NCBI RefSeq assembly: GCF_030247195.1
Contig: NC_080672.1
Location: 29,643,906 to 29,707,905, forward strand
Direction: 5' to 3'
Length of the DNA stretch: 64,000 nt
Source of the DNA: Topomyia yanbarensis
Taxonomy: Eukaryota > Arthropoda > Insecta > Diptera > Culicidae
Shown here: positions 41,243 to 53,297 of the stretch, in pieces
Layout of the letters: each line of letters begins with the position of its first letter
Numbering within the stretch: the stretch's first letter is position 1
Position numbers and translations under genes: made by a program
Notes under the pieces: generated by a model
What the model saw: the letters and a program-made list of their open reading frames with translations, nothing else
Database searches by the model: none
Told to the model about the DNA's origin: nothing

Positions 41243-42875
41243 TATACAGGGAGTTTGGTTCATGGTTAGGAATCTCTCGGGGGGTGATAGACTGCCATAT
41301 TTGGAGAAAAAATTTGTTCTACACATACCATCAAATCTCAACCGTTACAGAGTTATTGAACTTTTTGTGTATAAAACTTATTTGTCTTAAAATACCTCTA
41401 ACTTTAAAAGTATAATTTGTATTTTAAATGTTTTAGTTCCATTCGAAAGGTGAGAAAATTTCGCATTGAGTGATGCCCTCACATGTTTCAGCTAATGAGT
41501 TTAAGTAGTCTTTTCAAAGTAATTTATTGAAAATTAAACTATTTTAAGCGATTTTTCGTTCATTTCTTGAAAATCCTAATAGTTAACTTCATCATTTTAA
41601 TAATTCAGATTGTTAGTCTTGATGAGCTGCTTACTTCGTTCTTTGACATGATACACTTACCTTTTCTTATTTTCACGGTTTTGGGTTATTCAACTTGGAT
41701 ATTTTTATCTCATTTTCACTAGTACCAGCTCTAATTGAAAAATTATGGCACTTATTGTACTTTTTTTTCTTTTTATTCGAAAGCCAGGAAAATTTTACAG
41801 TGAAAAATGTATTAATACCTTTCAGTTAAGTGAATTTAGTATTCTTTTAAAAGTAAATTAGTTTAAAGTTAGTGCTATTATTAGCATTTTCGTTAATTTT
41901 CTTAAAATAGTAAATAATAAACATCACCATTATTATCATGGAAATAATGCATCTCAGCAAGTTCTACAGTTCTTTCTTTGACTCCATTCAATTATCTATT
42001 TTGGTTTCGACGCAAAATCGTTTTTATCACATCGTTTCATATGCAAAAATAACGATTTCGAACCCACTACATTTGTGGCGAGCTCATGCTGTGTTAACTA
42101 TTAAATAGCAGCAAAATGAAAAGAGATATAGACAAAGTGTCAAATAAAAAGTTATAGAGAACATTAAGGGGCATCAAATGAACAATAGTAACGATAAATT
42201 TTGTTGATTAATAATTAGAATAATTAAAAAACATCCTTAAAAAAACAAATTTTGAGTTATTTCGTTAGTAAAAAATCATTTAGTATACTTAACTAAAAGA
42301 TATTTGTACATACACTGATAGGACATTTTCTCAGCTTTCCAATGAAATCTTGTAAATAACGATATAAAGCATATATTTTAGATTAGAGTCTTTTAAGCAC
42401 TTGCAAGTCGGTTACAGGAAAAGTATAGTAATGAAATTACAAAGAAATGAGAAGAGATAGAAATATGACGTCCAAGAACAAATTATGAATCGTCCTAAAA
42501 CCCAACTTTTGGATAATGGATATTGCTATAATCATACTTCATTATTTTGAGAAAATTAGCAAAATCCTTCTCAAAAACACTAACTTTTAACTACTTTACA
42601 GCTAAAAGGTAATTAAAACTAATTACTTAAAAGATATGAGAACATCATTCAATAGGAAATTTTCTCACCTTTCGAATGGAACTAAAATATTTAAAATACA
42701 AAGTATACTTTTAAAGTTAGAGGTATTTTAAGACAATTAAGTTTTTTACACAAAAAGTTCAATAACTCTGTAACGGTTGAGATTTAGTGGTATGTGTAGA
42801 ACAATTTTTTTCTCCAAATAGAGCAGTCTATCACCCCCCGAGAGATTCTTAACCACGAACCAAACACCCTGTATA
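41243..42875. mobile_element. 1.63-kb foldback element with more than 210-bp inverted arms and repeated interior
   Basis: TATACAGGGAGTTTGGTTCA at 41243 is inverse to GAACCAAACACCCTGTATA at 42875. The arms match over at least 215 bp (GAATCTCTCGGGGGGTGATA, CTCAACCGTTACAGAGTTAT, ATTCGAAAGGTGAGAAAAT). The interior contains diverged copies of an about-350-bp unit (CAGTTAAGTGA..., GAGCTGCTTACTTCGTTCTTTGA against CAGCAAGTTC, ACAGTTCTTTCTTTGA). No coding sequence. Confidence 0.75.
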
Positions 42876-43609
42876 TCCCTCTCCTTGGTTGATGGGTTTG
42901 ACAGTTTTGCAAACATCATCAAGCGTATTTGTGCACCAGTTTTAAAGAACCTCTGACAAACAATTGCTTTAAGATGGTTCTTGTATTACGCCTCGATAGT
43001 GGTGCATCGAGGAAACCGAACGGGCTTATGGGTTTCTTCATACTCTGCACCTACCCATACAAACGATCCACCATTAGCCTGTGCACGCTGGCGTGGCCGA
43101 CTGGCGGGTTGGCGTGGGCTTTTGTTGTGGGCCGTGTTTGCAGACATTGTTCCGCAGTTTAATGGCGGTGCTGGTGGTTGGGGCTCTCGCAGTAGGTGTC
43201 ATTCTGTGTTGATTCATCGGTCGACTTCGTCATCGTTTACGGGCCAATTAAGAAGATGTAAAAGTAGAAGCCTATTAGTAATTGGGTTACAATAATTGAA
43301 GTTTTTAGTACTACGGTTAGTGAGCTAGCCGTATGTCTATATCAGTGTACGTGTTCGTCTAAATATTTGTGACAGATGGGTTAGCGAATGGATGCAGAGC
43401 TGGCGTATATGATAGAAAAGTGAGTAATCCTTCTTGGGATTCGTTGGTCAGTTTTTACCGGTGTTCAATTCGTGCATTGGATTTGATTCCGATTCGAACA
43501 TCCGCGCTCGCATGATGATAAATCGGTCACTTCCGGAAGTCTCTATCCTTGGTACCAGCAGCCTAGGTTCATGAACCAATTTAAAAAAAGCTCACAGGTC
43601 AACTAAACA
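42876..43609. other. Unassigned, locally GC-rich stretch
   Basis: 42960-43250 is GC-richer (GTGGCCGACTGGCGGGTTGG) with two overlapping frames of 77 and 104 codons on the plus strand. Neither has a recognisable motif. It could be part of a repeat or a non-coding exon. Confidence 0.3.
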
Positions 43610-44420
43610 ACACGTGACATGAGCGGGGGCTCTAGTGATATGCGGTAACTCACTCCCTGTCAGAATCTGAACCGTACACTGAAAACTAAATATCAAAATG
43701 ACGGTCCCATTGACCATCCCAAAACACACGCGGGTATGTAAATGGCCACACGGTTACAAAATCGAATTTATACACGCAAAGTCACATACACGCGAGCACG
43801 TACGACAAACACGTTTACATATGAACGCTTAAGCCCTTCGCGATCATCCACGCATACCTGCCCGCGATCGCACAAACATGATAATACCCCAGCAATAAGG
43901 TGAACGTTTTGATACTTCCGAAGTTACAAGCGCGGTCTAACGCGAACCCAGAAACGCCCATGTTCAACGATCATATCCAATTGTCTATTGGATATGATCG
44001 TTATTTTTTTATAAGTCCATGGCGACATGACCGGGAACTCTAGTGATACGGAAGAACTCTCTTTCTTCTATCATTTGAACCGTGCACCGACAATTAAGTA
44101 TCAGATTCACGGTCCGCGCGCGATTATCCAACAACACAGGCGAATATGCGAATGGACACACACGATTATAAAATCGAAATTATACACGTGAAGTTACATA
44201 CTTGTTGGCACACGCGACAAGGAAACGCCCACGTGAATCGAAGACGTTTACGCATAAACGCTCGAGTCCTTTGCGAAAATACACGCGGTCTTGATGTCTC
44301 TACGCCTGCACATACCTGAACCGTTGACATTCAGAACTACGGCCCGCTGCAATTGGCCTTAAGCAGTGTTTCAGTGGGTGACATTTCCCGTCTTGTCTGC
44401 AATTGTAGTGAGTGATTTTC
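43610..44420 (+). repeat. Diverged tandem duplication, period about 410 bp
   Basis: Unit 1 from about 43612 and unit 2 from about 44021 share in order GACATGA, CGGG, CTCTAGTGATA, TGAACCGT, AAAATCGAA, TTATACACG, AAGTTACATAC and ACGTTTA...AACGCT. The units are roughly 70-75% alike by eye. No frame. Confidence 0.7.
43966..44002. repeat. Perfect 16-bp hairpin
   Basis: AACGATCATATCCAAT and its exact inverse ATTGGATATGATCGTT flank the 5-base loop TGTCT at the border of the two tandem units. It is not followed by a T run that would suggest a terminator; its role is unknown. Confidence 0.8.
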
Positions 44421-44559
44421 ACAAGGAGGCCTTTCGGGACTCCTAGCGCTATAGCTCCAGTAGGACGAGAACATCAAAAATTTGTTTTATTTTAATTCGT
44501 GCATACTGAGTGATATTCAAGCGTTTTCTGATGCCGCATAAAATGCTCCACCGCAACGG

Positions 44560-46120
44560 AAAAAAATCCGCATTTCACGAAATTTCACAGGTTGCACGAA
44601 ATTTCATGAAACTTTGCGAAATATTACGCAATTCTGCGAAATTTCGCTAAATAAAAATAATGCGATAATTCACGAAACACCTCCAAATTTCATAAATTTT
44701 TTTCGAAATTTCACAATATATTGCGAAATATCAGAAAAGCTTTCAACGCTACTTCACGAAATTTAACGAAAGTTTATGAAACTTTCCGAAGTTGTACGTA
44801 ATTTTGCGAATTTGCAAGTTTCAAGAAATTTTACAATTTTTAGGAAATATTACAATGTTTAGGTAATTTTATAATTTTTTGGAAATGTTATAAATATTAG
44901 GAAATTTTACAAATTTTGGGAAATTTTAGTTTTTAGGAAATTTTACTAATTTTATAAATTTAGATTTCAAAAATTTTGGAAAATTTACCAAGTTTTAAGA
45001 AATTGTACAAATTTTAGGAAATTTTACGAATTTTGGAAAATTTTTAGAGGTGTGCGCCTCCGATTTTAGGTAAAAACAGTCAGCGCGCCGACTGTTTTTC
45101 TGAAATCGGCGGCGCGGCGCACACCTAAAAATTTTAATAATTTTAGGAAATTTACAAATTTTGCAAATTTTAGGAAATTTTATCAATTTTAAAGAAAATT
45201 TTACAAAATTTACGAAGCTACAAAATTTTGCGAAATGTTACGAAAATCTGCGAAATTTCATGAAATTAAAAAAAATTAAGATAATTCACGAAACACCCCG
45301 AAATATCACAAAATATTGCGAAATATCAGGAAGTTTGTACGAAATTTAACGAACGTTTACGAAATTATACGTAATTGCGCAAATCAAAATTTTAGGAAAT
45401 TTTGCAAATTTTAGGAAATTATACAGATTTTAAGAAATTTTACAAATTTTAGGAAATTTTAAAATTTTTGGAAAATATTACAAATTTTAGAAAATTTTAC
45501 AAATTTTAGGAAATTTCACGAAAGCACCCCGAAATTTCACAAAATTCTATGAAATTTAACAAAATATTGCGAAATATCAGGAAAATATTCGAAATTTTAC
45601 GCAACTTTACGAAATTTGACGAAATTGTACGAAATTTAACGAAAATTTACGAAGTTATACAAAATTGTGTGAATTTACAAATTTTAAGAAATTTTACAAA
45701 TTTCAGGAAATTTTACAAATTTTAGAAATTTACAAATTTTACGAAATTTACAAATTTTAAGAAATTTTGGAAATTTTAGGGCATTTTTACAAATTTTTCG
45801 AATTTTAGAGTTTTACAAATTTTAGGAAATTTTACAAATTTTAGTGAACTTTACAAATTTTAGAAAATTTTACAAATTTGAGGGAGCTTTACAAATTTTA
45901 GGGAGCTTTACAAATTTTAGGGGACTTTTCAAATTTTAGAAAATTTACAAATTAGAGGAAATTTTTCAAACGTTTCAAGGAAACTTCAAATTTTAGGAAA
46001 TTCTGCAAATTTTAGGAAATTTTGCAAATGTTTGGAAATTTTACAAATTTTAAGAAATTTTTCAAATTTTAGGAAGTTTCAAATTTTAGAAAGTTTTTCA
46101 AATTTTAGAAAATATTACAA
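44560..46120. repeat. Degenerate AT-rich minisatellite (TTTTAGGAAATTTTACAAA unit)
   Basis: About 1.55 kb made of 15-19-bp units such as AAATTTTACAAATTTTAGG and CACGAAATTTCGCGAAAT-like variants, with the GCGAAAT type dominating at the ends and the TTAGGAAATT type in the middle. No other element except the hairpin at 45046-45127. Short frames here are artefacts. Confidence 0.85.
45046..45127. mobile_element. About 80-bp foldback MITE inside the minisatellite
   Basis: AGAGGTGTGCGCCTCCGATTTTAGG...AACAGTC (read in two parts) pairs with GACTGTTTTTCTGAAATCGG, CGGCGCGGCGCACACCT. It is GC-rich within nearly GC-free DNA, and the left arm lacks about 7 bp found in the right arm. Confidence 0.75.
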
Positions 46121-46284
46121 ATTGGCGACTTTGTGCCATATCCTATCGCTTTCTACCTCGGAACCAACACCGTTCAGATTGTATCGTTCTCTGCCAGCTG
46201 CCATGTACTCTGTCCTGTCAGAGCTTACAATTCAACAGACTTCGCAATCGATTCTTAGTGTACAGGACAATTGCCGTGCTAGTG

Positions 46285-46650
46285 CTACGAATATACTGAC
46301 ACTGCGGGCCCTTCCTGGGTGTAGCTTGAACATACGACGACTTGGTCTTGGGAGATCATCACAGTGAAGTCACGAAGCATGTTAAATCTCAACATGATAG
46401 TTTTGCACTCCACTCCAGATTTTCGTAAGTTCATGGTCAACAACAAGTCAGAAAGCGAATCGCCCTGCTTCAATTCATCGAACTTCACGTTCACAAACGT
46501 GTCAGATTTATCTCCGGCTATTCTGATGCTTGATAGCCTTCCAGTTTCATATGAATCAGTTTCAATCAGTCTTGTTGGAAAGTGATGTTCAAGAATTTTA
46601 TTCCACCGTTCACTTCGTTTCACTGAATCTAACACTGTATTGAAATCCAC
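46285..46650 (-). pseudogene. Non-LTR reverse transcriptase palm fragment
   Basis: The minus strand reads SSIRIAGDKSDTFVNVKF, then LKQGDSLSDLLLTMNLRKSG and TIMLRFNMLRDFTVMIS. The order QGD-LS-LL, then a position of the FADD box replaced by FTVMIS, matches RT motifs B and C of insect LINE-type proteins with a broken catalytic box. It lies on the same strand downstream of the ORF1 relic at 47380-47945 and may be part of the same element. Confidence 0.6.
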
Positions 46651-47379
46651 TTAAAGATGATGAGTCTGGAAGTTGTATCTCCGAAATTTATCCTAGATCT
46701 GTTAAATTGAACACGAGAGATTTCATCATGATCAGCAATCGAACAAACTGAAACAACACATTGGGGAATTTTATTACCTGAAATATGGAAGAGTACATAA
46801 CGGTTAAGTACAATGAAGCTGTTAGTTTAGCCCAATTTATTACACATTATCAGAATAGGATTTGGCATTTGATGAAACTGTATGTAAGAAATTTGCTATA
46901 TAGTGCATTAACGAAATGTGTTTACTAAGTGTTACACACCATGTCTCATGAGCAATAAAATATATTTCACATTATTGTTATAAGTTATTTATTTATCAAG
47001 GCTTAAACTTTGAGGGTTGTTCACCTTTTTGAAAATAATATTCATTTTAAAAATACAATTCCATTTACAGTTCAATATTGGTTGTAAAAAAATAAATTAC
47101 CCTATATTATTTCTGTCGACTATCCTGGGCGCAGTGTTTTCCGCTTCTTGTGTAAATTGTCTTTATTGGTTGCGAGCAACTGTCAGGTTTACCCTCTGTC
47201 ACTTGCTAATAAATCCGTTTACCTTCTCCCTCGTTTGTGTCTGTGTCCATGTCATCGTCGCTAGAGCTTTGATTTTCGCTGTTACATGTTTGGTGCCTTT
47301 TGTCTGTTCGAGTGACTGGTATTGTCATCTTCTTTCTTGTTTATTTCTTTCCTAGGTACGTTAATGATAGGCTTGAAAA
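46651..47379. other. AT-rich spacer without recognised feature
   Basis: Lies between the RT fragment and the LINE ORF1 relic. No motif seen; if both belong to one LINE, this is its decayed endonuclease part. Confidence 0.3.
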
Positions 47380-47945
47380 TACCGTGGAATATTGTTTGTC
47401 CGACATTTATGAAGTAGTAGATGAATTTTCTTTAGTTTTTTGGCGCATGGCTTACGGTAGTGAGCCGCCTGGTTACAGAACTGGCACTTGGGCGTCTGCG
47501 CAGGGTATGTGCATGGGGTTCTTTGTGTGTAGTTAATACCTTGAGATGATCTGACCTCGAGAGTCAAGCAAGACGGTATAGGTCGATTCAGCCGCATTCG
47601 CTCCACCCGAACACCATTGAGAATGTTAGGGAAAAAGTTTCTCCAAGTGTCGTTAGAGACGAATTCGTCTTCTTGATACTGACATGACATGAATATTTTA
47701 ATATAAACCGTGCTGGTACGAGGCGCCACATCATGTTGGTGAATTTCCGTGGGATAAAGATCCCTATACACGGGGATCTTGTTTTCGAACGTTATTTGTA
47801 CTACTTGTCCTGTATGATGTAGCTGTATGCGTGAAACTTCTGTAAGAACAATTTCACTTTTCACCTTGATCAACTGTTTCACCACGTGCACTGTAGATCT
47901 AAGACGCGCTTGCGAGAAGTTAATCGCAATTGTGTTCTTCCGTAA
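47380..47945 (-). pseudogene. LINE ORF1 (CCHC gag-like) remnant, copy 1
   Basis: RKNTIAINFSQARLRSTV, IQLHHTGQVVQITFENKIP, DTWRNFFPNILNGVRVERMR, LNRPIPSCLTLE, then TYPAQTPKCQFCNQAAHYRK-PC. The last part is a C-x2-C-x4-H-x4-C-like zinc knuckle. One paralog lies at 56430-57110 on the same strand. The frame is open for 176 codons, so it is fairly young or short of mutations, but the start codon and C-terminus are not intact. Confidence 0.72.
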
Positions 47946-49700
47946 TGGGCGAAAATTATTTTATGGTTCACTCAGTTCACTTGCAGTTGGGGTCAACGGA
48001 ACTTTCCTGTGTCTATATGTTACATTTTTGAGGGGCGCGGCGCGGGCAATATTTTTGTTTGGATGCTGTTCGCAAGCCGTGTGCTTTTGACGTCTGATTT
48101 GTACGAGATGAGGAAGCAGACTGATTTCGTATTGTTTTTAACTCGCAGATTTGGGGTCTTAGCATTGCAGGAACATTGTTTGGCGAGACAGAAGGTGCGG
48201 AAAAGTGGGCTTAGAGCAACTACATTCTAGCAGTGTGGCGTCACAACGAACGAAGCATGATACATAGATCGTTGATTTTGGAGACTATCTTTCACTTGCT
48301 AACTGTGTGCAACTATCTGACGAGTGGCGTAACCTATAAATCTGAAATACCTTCGGTCATGCTTTGGAACATTTGGATTTCTCAACCATTACTTTTCACG
48401 ACCGATAAGTTACCGATTTGCGTCCTTAAATCAAATGTGTATGGCTAGATTGGAAACCACAAACTACGGAATATTTTACAACGCTCTGTCCAAATTCCCG
48501 TTGAAAAATATTTGATATAAGTTCTTACTATTCTGTATATGTTATATTGTAAATATTGATTTTGAAATAAAGTCGCAAACAACATAAATATAAACTTTCT
48601 GGTGACAATTCGTAAACATAATTTAAATCTAAAATGTGTACGATACAAAATGGAATGATGAATGATGCCGTATTATATACGTAGCTCATTAATCCAACAA
48701 AAGGAATACCAAACAAAAAAGTTTCAAGGCAGGCGAGACATCAGCATGATAATTCAATTTTCTTGCTACAGAAACTTGTGCTATATCAAAACTATTATAC
48801 AACTTCCTATTTATGTTTTCTCTTTGTTTAACTTCCATTGTAGGGAAAACGTGCAAAACGGAACTGGCAATATGATAATAGTGTCACTCCAATCAAATTC
48901 CAATATTCTCCAACCGGCGACAGTGCAAACCGGGGGACAGTAAAACGCCAAACTGTCTCTTCGTACACTGGTGCTATTTCTCGCACCAGAATCATATTAC
49001 CGGACTCGGCCTGTTGGGTATGTCGGTATAGACAAGCATGTACAACACGTTTTATTACGTCGGTTCGAGAAAATCGTATTTTCGTACCGAGCCGGTTCTT
49101 GTTTTTCCTCCCGTCGTCGTAGTAACTTCCGACTGAAACTCACAATCAGGGGATGCGAGCGAATAGACTTGGGTTGAATCACATCCTTTATCGTTTGCTG
49201 CTGCTCACTACACGGACAGTGGCTCCACCAGCAGCAGCAGCAGCAGCATCAGTATGCGGTTGACTCTGGGTTTCCGTTTCCGGGAAATTTCCTACATCAT
49301 GAACATTTTTCATACCAAACTGGCTCAATGAATGCATTTGGGTTAGCAATGTTCATTGCCCAACGTGTTTTACTGAGGGTTTTTCTACTTTCCGAGAAAC
49401 TCTGGGTAGCGCCTTTGTTTGTTTGTTAGTCCAGAGACTTTCGAATCTGGTTTCATCAATTAAAATTTTTCATGGTATTCCATTCAACAATTGCGTGCCG
49501 TGTTTCTGTTATGATAGTATATCTTTCTTGTCTGTTATTTTTTCGTAACTACGACTTACCTTTCAATATCGGGGTCTCCTTTTCAAAATTTCGGAAGAAA
49601 CAGCCGGTGAGTTTTTGTATGCTAGTAACTTTCACAGTACTGAACGAAATTACACCATGTTTGCACTAATCAGTCGGAAAAATGTGCATCCATGGTGTAT
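47946..49700. other. Mostly unassigned stretch
   Basis: The 47950-48130 part is probably the 5'UTR of the LINE ORF1 relic, since it shares GACTGATTTC-type sequence with the flank of the other copy. A (CAG)7 microsatellite lies at 49231-49252. No coding exon is recognised. Confidence 0.35.
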
Positions 49701-49719
49701 TATTTGTTTTAAGTATGCA

Positions 49720-50060
49720 TGATTTCTATAAATAAAGCAAAAACTGGTTTTCAGATAATCTTTCGAAAAGATGTGGAAAAGACGGAATTTTCCTGCCTAT
49801 TACAGACACAGTCGTCAATATGGTGCGCCTAAGTCACCCAATCGAATACGGAATGTTATATATACATGTCCCGCGTGGTTGTTTTTTGTCGTTCGTTGCT
49901 TGGGTTTTGAACGAGCAACAGCAACAGAGTTCGTACAGTACCACATATACCCGTTTCATAGCTGTGTGCAAAATATATCGGGCGCTCTTCACACTGCTGT
50001 ACATTAATGCTGAACACGAGTTTTTTGTTGATTTTTCGATATTTTTGATTTGGAAAAAAT
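49720..50060 (+). repeat. Unclassified dispersed repeat, copy B
   Basis: Shares ATAAATAAAGCAAAAAC, TTTTCAGATAATC/CTTTCGAAAA and TTGAACGAGCAACA with copy A at 32821-33500, in the same order and strand. It runs directly into the pogo-like transposase relic. Confidence 0.5.
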
Positions 50061-50139
50061 GCGGACATCAACATGAAACATGTTCTTGGGGCAAGATAGA
50101 TCTGCCGTTTGGGGGCACTATAGGTCACTGCTATAATGT

Positions 50140-50540
50140 AAATTTGAATTCTTTTGACAGGGAAATTGTGAGTAATTTCGTGCAAAATACGCCAAAACGA
50201 AGTGAAAAGGACATAAAGAACGTAATTGTATCTGTTCAAGATGGCGCCAGTATTCGATCAGTCTAAAAATACAAGGTTCCGTTCGAAATATTACGCGCTC
50301 GTCTGAAAGAAAAGTGCTCGTCATCAATGAAAGCGCATCATGAGTTGAACAATACAATAATTTGGTTTTGAAACAATGATCACAAAAGAGAAAAAAAGGA
50401 ATCCAAAAAATTCTCCGAGGCGCAAACGTGATGTACTAACAGCTAAGCAACTACATGAGCAGGAATGCACAGCTTCAATTCCACACTCTAGTGATGACGA
50501 AGACACCGAAGAAGTCATTCGCAAGTGCAAAGCCAGACGA
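50140..50540 (+). pseudogene. pogo/CENP-B-like transposase relic: helix-turn-helix start and C-terminal end
   Basis: One frame reads FVQNTPKRSEKDIKNVIVSV, QDGASIRSV-stop-KYKVPFEILRARLKEK, a psq-type helix-turn-helix as at the start of pogo/Tigger proteins. About 40 bp on, a second frame (50375-50539, 54 codons from ATG) reads KKRNPKNSPRRKRDVLTAKQ, LHEQECT, HSSDDEDTEEV and ends in a basic tail, resembling the acidic/basic C-terminal end of such transposases. The DDE domain between them is deleted. Confidence 0.5.
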
Positions 50541-51189
50541 AGCTGCTGAAAAAAATGATTTTCAACATTTCCTTCAGCGGTTTCATAATTTTTCACATCA
50601 TTTACCATTTCCTCATTTTCTTACCTGAATGACGTCAATGGATTTCATTTATTTTTTGTGTTATCAATTTTTAAATGATCTGTAGTATTCATACTCTTCA
50701 AATAAAAATTCAACCTCTGATTTTTTAGGTGTATACATTGTTTGATTTAACCTAGAATACGGGTACCTCTTGTACCCCCAGATTTTGAAAACATCGAAAA
50801 AAATACCTTCGCTCTATTGGATTCAGCTTGAAAAATATTTAGCAAGGCATAAATTCATTACTGTCAATACCTTTCCAACGAGTGCTTGTTTGTTAAAATC
50901 AGTGCAAAAATGCCATCGCACGAGCTCGCCAAAGAAAACTTGACTCCACTCTACTCTACTTGTTTTATTCCGTCGTAACTACTAAATGAATCACGAAACT
51001 ATCTATTAGAAAGAAGAAAATTTTGCTCAATTGGTCAAATGGGACTCGCGAAACGAATTCTGGATAACTCCACGAATGAAGAAAGAACATGAAAATTCAC
51101 GATGAAAAACCTTCCATGGTAATTTTTAATGTTCACTTGGAAACTATTGTTTAAAAACGAGAACCCGAAAGTTGTTCATCTTTAGCTAT

Positions 51190-52855
51190 TTCAATTTAAA
51201 TATATTTGTTTTCATTGTTTGGCATTTCGTCGAAAAAATATATACCTTTCATAGATTCCAGACAGACCATTCATTCTAGAGTTTCTGTTTCATCCATTTT
51301 TTTCTCTTTCTATTGTTTCATATTTGGTTTTTCTTTGTTTCTTCCTCCATTTCATCAAGAATTTTATTCTTTCTATTTTTTTTCAATTTATTCTTTTACG
51401 TTTTTTTATATATCACGCTCAATATTTTTCTTTTTTATTTTCACCATATTCGGTTTTTTTGAATTCGTCTCATTTTTGTAATATATGTCCCATTTGTTTG
51501 AATTTTTCCCATCTTTTTATGTTTTTTTTCTTCATTTTTTTCATTTTATCTATTGCATTTTTTGTTGTTCCTCTTTCATCCGATTCAATTTATTTCATCA
51601 AATTTCTTTGATTTAATTTACTGAACTTTTATTTTCTCTGATTTTTTGTTGTATTTTTTATATTTTCCAATAAATCTATTTTAGTATTTTCACTATACGC
51701 CCTTTTTTTTATATTTTTAAATTTTAGCTGATCCACTCTCGTTTTTGTTAAATCCTTATTTTTTATTTGTTATGTGTGGTGAATTTTTCTGTGCTCCATA
51801 TATCAGTTTTGAATATTCTGCTTTTCTTTTACATGGATTTTTTCAATGTTATTCCATTTTTCTTTATTGTTATGTTCGATTACGTTTAGCATTTTACTCT
51901 TTTGCACATGTAAACAATTTTGAATTTCTCATGTTTCTATTTTGTCCATTTTTTTTATTTACATATTTTTCTCATTATTTTATTTCGATCTTTTTGCGTT
52001 TTCTGTTTTCTATTTCATATTTTTTTGTTAAATTTTTTCCTCTTCTACTTTTTATAGCTTTGTTTACCATTTATTTTTTAAATTTCTCTTTTTTTCTGTA
52101 TTACATTTTTCATTTTTGCCCTTTAAACAATTTTGATTTCACCTATTTTCTGTGATTTCAATTTTATCTGATTTTGGGCTATTTCCATTTCTATTTGTTG
52201 TTTCTTCAATGTATTTCTCCCAATTGTTCTAATTTATTTCGATTTGTATTATTATATTGCACTCATTCAAGTCTCAATAAGCTAATTTAGAAACATGGGC
52301 ATTTTTCATTTTTCACTTTTATTTGTATTTATTTATTCCTTTTTTGTTCTCTACCATTTTTTCTATTTTGAAACTTTTTTAACATTTTTCCCATTTTTCA
52401 GTTTTAATTCTCTCAATATTTTATTTTGTTACCAATTTTTATATTTCAAACATTGTGTATTATCTTTATTTCTGCGCCGTTTTTTGTATATTTCTATATT
52501 TGCTTACTTTTTTAGCTTTGTTTTCATGCTTTTTATTGCATTAATTTTTCTCCCGATTACAGTGTTTTCTGTTCTTCATGCTTTTGATATTTTATTTTTT
52601 CATTTTACCGTTTAACTATTTATAACATCTTAAAATTCTTATTTTGTATTTTGTTATATTTCTTCAATTCCTTTTTCATTCCTCTCCCTTGTTTAATTTG
52701 ATTGTTTTAGTTATTCAATCTGTTTTATTTTTTTATTTCTTAATTTTTCTCCTGTTATCAAATTTTGACTTTTCCAATGCCTTAATTCTGTCAATTTTCC
52801 GTCGTTTCTCTGCTTTGCATTATTTTTCTATTTTTGACATTGGTAGGTTTTTGAC
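51190..52855. repeat. T-rich low-complexity block, left part
   Basis: About 1.65 kb of TTTTTCATTTTT-like sequence with almost no G. Phe/Ser/Leu-rich frames up to 136 codons here are composition artefacts. It continues after the element at 52858-54786, to about 54990, so the insertion split one block. Confidence 0.75.
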
Positions 52856-53129
52856 TACAGGTAAACTTCGATATAACGTACATCTCGGTTTAAAAATTGT
52901 ACGTTATATCGAATTGTACGTTATATCGAAGCATGCAAAATGTTCAAAGAATTGTTATTCATGGTACTTTATTTTGTAGAATTTTGATAACGCGTAACTA
53001 ATTTTGAAAATCTAACCTACCTAGCAGTGTGAAACAACTTTTCTAATAAGAAAATTATAGCGGATCCATAAAAAAGATGCCATAATCAACTTTTTTGCTT
53101 ATATGAATTAAATTTATTGAAAATATTCT

Positions 53130-53297
53130 TTTTTTATTTTGATTTTAGAGGTTTTAACCTTAGGGTCATTCGCCTCTTTGTTGGGTTAGAGAAATCTCTT
53201 TAGAAAAATCTCTAACACTATGTGCGGGGTTGGGAATTGAACCCAGGTGAGCTGCGTACAAGGCAATCGAGTTACCAACTACGCTATCTCTACCTCC
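53130..53297 (-). mobile_element. tRNA-derived SINE, full length, with 11-bp target duplication
   Basis: On the minus strand the head holds a pol III A box TAGCGTAGTTGG (53275-53286) and a B box GGTTCAATTCCC (53232-53243), spaced as in a tRNA. Then comes a family-specific part (GAGGCGAATGACC) and an A-rich tail. GAAAATATTCT flanks both sides (53119-53129 and 53298-53308). A 3' fragment of the same family is at 5355-5432. It resembles mosquito Feilai-type SINEs; the family name is a guess. Confidence 0.88.

Noticed and set aside
42929..43295. GC-rich double open frame as a real gene
   Set aside because: Neither frame shows a family motif, good start context or splice partner. It may be a repeat or UTR, so it is left unassigned.
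43966..44002. Rho-independent-type terminator hairpin
   Set aside because: The genome is eukaryotic and the T run after the stem follows by chance in an AT-rich region; it is listed only as a hairpin.
44560..46120. CRISPR array
   Set aside because: The short regular repeats have no unique spacers of constant length and the genome is eukaryotic; it is a degenerate AT-rich minisatellite.
51206..52979. Five long Phe-rich open frames (91-136 codons) on the plus strand
   Set aside because: They lie in a T-rich, nearly G-free block where stop codons are rare by composition. No start context, motif or splice site supports them.
53230..53297. Functional tRNA gene
   Set aside because: A and B boxes are present but the tRNA fold is incomplete and the sequence continues into a SINE body and A-rich tail flanked by a duplication.
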